Below are positions 60,995 through 64,000 of a DNA stretch of 64,000 bases, in pieces. The stretch is from Pseudoscleropodium purum (lineage: Eukaryota > Streptophyta > Bryopsida > Hypnales > Brachytheciaceae). How positions within the stretch are numbered: position 1 is the first letter of the stretch; every line of letters begins with the position of its first letter. The stretch covers positions 29,636,001-29,700,000 of the forward strand of contig OZ017797.1 of assembly GCA_963969395.1 (NCBI GenBank). Direction: 5' to 3'. The notes below the pieces were generated by a model that saw only the letters and a program-made list of their open reading frames with translations, was not told the origin of the DNA and ran no database searches. Made by a program: the position numbers and the translations under genes.

Positions 60995-63900
60995 CACGAG
61001 TGTAATTCATTCTAGGTTTCACTACCGGTTTTCAGAATCTGTACATCCTATCTTCACCTCCTTATCATAGAATTCCCTCTCTCTAGGCAGATGCTTGTGG
61101 TATTCATTATTTTGTTTGGCGAGTCATTTGATATCAAGGGCCGGATCAGACTAGGTCCAACTCCCTACGCAATCTTAAAATCTCATTAAGCATTAGTGCT
61201 TCACACCAAGTCGAGAGTTCCAAGTCTGAATTCAGATAGTGATGCTTACAGTATACATAGACGGGAAAAGATCAAGTCTGAGAGTTTAGATTCAATCGAA
61301 TTCTGTATTTCTCTTCATGAAATAGTTTTTCTTGTTTTTGAATTTTGAGTGATGCAAAATACTATATATAGTGGTCTATTAATTGATGATAGATTGGAGT
61401 CATCTACATATTAGATGTTCAAGAAGCGAAAGTAAAATAATCTATATTTTAACCCTGGAACGTCTGGACTCTTCTCCAGAATTGGCGATTTGGAGAAAAT
61501 CATTATAAAGTGCTATTTGGAAGAATATTTTAGAATTGATATACAAAGGAAAGTTGTAGATTTTGAATTTTAGATTCCATCTATACGGTTAGATTCACCA
61601 ATATTTTTCTGTAAATTTGGAAAGGAAAATTTCAAAATTCCTTCAAAATTTGATTACAAGCAAAATATTATCATCTTTTGAGCAAAACCTATTGGAATGG
61701 ATTCAAAATGAGGTTCTCTTGATGTGGTGATTTTTGAAATTTTTATGTTCTTTACATCTAAGACTTCATTTTTGTTAATCTAGTTTTGAACTAGAGTCAA
61801 TGCAATTTGACCACTTGACATACTTTTACATTTGTAGTTTTAGAAAAAAATTGTATTCTAGTAAGACCAAATCCAACCATTAGATTAGATAAGAACTTAG
61901 TAAATTATCACCAAAAATTAGAGTGACCTTCATCCAAATAGGAACGAGATAGAAACAAAAACTTCAATATGTTCATTGTCCAAAAAATGGATGTCTGATT
62001 GCTCTAGGGTTAAGTGCCTAACATAATCAATTTGCTATGCCATGTTGTGATGTAATTGTCTATATCGGTAGTCATTTTGTCCTAAGGTGTTTAGCAAAGT
62101 CTTCATTTCATTTTTATAATTTTTATTATTACTTTAGGAAGATCTTTTTAGGTGATACAACATTTGAAGTGAAACCAATTGGACTAAGTCAAAGAGATTG
62201 AGTACAATATTGAATTTTTAACAAATTCTTACAATTTTACTTACTAGTATCTTTTGGTTTTTTTTATTGGAACCTTTGTCATGAACACAAGAAAATCACT
62301 TGTGCATAATTGGCATTGTTATAGTATGTTCTGTTAGTTTCTTTAAAAAGTTTTTTTTACAATATTATAAATTTGATCTTCCTTCAATTTCATAAAATAT
62401 ACCAAAGCCTTCAGAAGTTTGATAACAATAAATGAGGTAGTGATAGAGGAAGTGTTGGTTCATCTTTGTAAACTATTGATCCAAAATCAAAACTTCAAAT
62501 AAATTATTTATGAATATCTTTAAAAATTGAATTGAAAATAGAAGAATGTAAAATTGTGGATGTTATTTAGCTTGTTTCAAATTTCCCCTAGACATTATTT
62601 TGCAATCTACATCATCTATATCTTTTATGTATTGTTGTCAAACTAAAGTACACATTGAATTTGTTTAAATGCATAAGGTTGTTAATGCAATGCAAACTAC
62701 AATAATTTTAGTAAAATTAATATTGTAACTTCCTAGTAGTTTGGTTAGAAAATAGATAAATAAAAAGGTGACTAAATTTTTGGAAAATTATTGATCTAAT
62801 TTGTCCAATATATAAACATAAAAAGATTATCTAATTTTATAAAAATTCAATTTGCATATGTTGTAATCTAATAAATTAGCATGTGACTTGTGTTCTAAAG
62901 TTGGTACTAGTATTAGCAAATATGTCCTAACATCTCAAATTATACTAACCAACATTGGTCAAAAAATTGATGCTTCTCAAAAATTGTAAACATACATTGC
63001 AACATTTTCAATCTCACCAGTTTGACTATTCTAAAGCACAATCTTTCACAAACAAAATATATGTCATACATGCATGTAACAAACCCTAATACATAAGGTA
63101 GAGAGTTTAGAGTTTGGAGGTCAAGATAAGGGTTTAAATAAATGCAATTGCACTACATGAAAGTAGCAACAACCATTCAAAAATTATAAAAATAATTTAG
63201 ATGAATGCCTAATTTATTTTAATTATATTTTTAAACTACCTGATTTTAAGGTATTATTTTTTGTTTTGCCTAATTGTATTTTTCACTTTAATTAAATTTA
63301 TTAGGCAAAAAGTTGAATATACTATTAGGAAGCTACAATATACTAGTCTTATCAAAAAAATCACGTGCTTCTATTAATAAATGGTTTAATGTTCATAGTG
63401 CCCAACAAATATAAGTTGGACTTTAATGTACTATTGGTTAACTTACTTGAATTTGCTTATAATATAAACTTTATACATTAGTGTAATTACATAAAGTCAA
63501 TAATTGACCCAACAATCAAACAAAGTTGGTAAAACTAATCAAAATTTTGGAATTTTTTTTTGTTTAAACCTTATTTCTAGAAGACTAATTAAAATGGCCT
63601 TAAACATTTATGGATTAAGGACCTTTAGAGGATATAATCTTCAAGGTAAAACCTTAAACCTAAACATATTTGCCTTGTCATAGCACTTCTAACTACAATA
63701 AATCATTTAATTATTGGAATTTTGAGATTTGTAAAATTGAATAGAAATTAGACTTGAAAAATTTTCATCCCAAATTGAATCAATGAATTTGGATCTCAAA
63801 CAAAAAGAGTAAAGCTACTCAATTTTGAACTTTGAACCTTAGAAATTTTAACATTTATAGAAACTAAACCCTTAATGCCAAAATTTATAAGGTTCAAAGC

Positions 63901-64000
63901 CTAACTTTAACTAGCTATGACAATATGCCGTAAAGACCAAAATTCACTAATTCACTAATTCAAGTTTGGGAACTCCATTTATGATAAATTAATTTCGACT
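60995..64000. other. AT-rich intergenic region to window end
   Basis: The start is probably the 3' UTR of U11/U12-31K. No gene or RNA gene is supported. A candidate 557-bp TTAA-flanked element lies at 61453-62009 (listed separately). The rest is low-complexity A/T-rich DNA. Confidence 0.55.
61449..62013. mobile_element. Candidate longer TTAA-flanked element
   Basis: TTAA at 61449-61452 is followed by CCCTGGAACGTCTGGAC. TTAA at 62010-62013 is preceded by sequence that reads in complement CCCTAGAGCAATCAGACATC. The ends share CCCT(G/A)GA.C and a later AGAC/GGAC but are less alike than in family A, and the family signature is absent. Possibly a different element using the same target. Confidence 0.35.

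Overview
This window looks like nuclear DNA of a land plant. It has long spliceosomal-intron genes with GT-AG junctions, plant-type protein families (REM-like B3 factor, PDAT acyltransferase, plant U11/U12-31K), AT-rich intergenic DNA with many small inverted-repeat elements, and telo-box (AAACCCTAA) motifs near gene starts. The absence of recognisable LTR retrotransposons and the divergence of several proteins from flowering-plant relatives suggest a non-seed plant (bryophyte or lycophyte grade), but that placement is a guess. All gene models were spliced by hand. Every stated exon junction keeps the reading frame and uses GT...AG.

Layout. 1.1-2.9 kb (-): two-B3-domain DNA-binding protein. 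2.9-7.9 kb: AT-rich DNA holding a ~1 kb tandem duplication, with a different MITE in each copy. 7.9-9.0 kb (-): 5' fragment of a plastid-type S9 peptidase gene with an in-frame stop. 12.6-27.4 kb (+): 27-exon aldehyde oxidase/xanthine dehydrogenase family gene (1281 aa). 30.6-32.2 kb (-): Mediator subunit 10. 32.3-41.9 kb: gene desert with a decayed PIF/Harbinger element, 21-bp minisatellites and MITEs. 42.5-46.9 kb (+): phospholipid:diacylglycerol acyltransferase (688 aa). 47-50 kb: AT-rich, one MITE and a ~85-bp tandem repeat. 50.0-51.0 kb (-): MPP6-like exosome cofactor. 51.35-52.05 kb (+): truncated, frameshifted gene remnant. 53.2-53.5 kb (-): small membrane protein of unknown function. 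57.3-61.0 kb (+): U11/U12-31K minor-spliceosome protein. The rest is AT-rich intergenic DNA.

The genes do not form a pathway or cluster. They are independent housekeeping and metabolic loci separated by repeat-rich spacers. I see no operon, CRISPR, viral or secondary-metabolite system. The most distinctive signals are in the non-coding DNA. One is a MITE family that inserts at TTAA, shown by an empty site in the same window. Another is a MITE family with copies just upstream of two unrelated genes (MED10 and U11/U12-31K). Further signals are the S9 peptidase gene fragment with preserved splice sites, and three dispersed 21-bp arrays encoding heptapeptide-like repeats.
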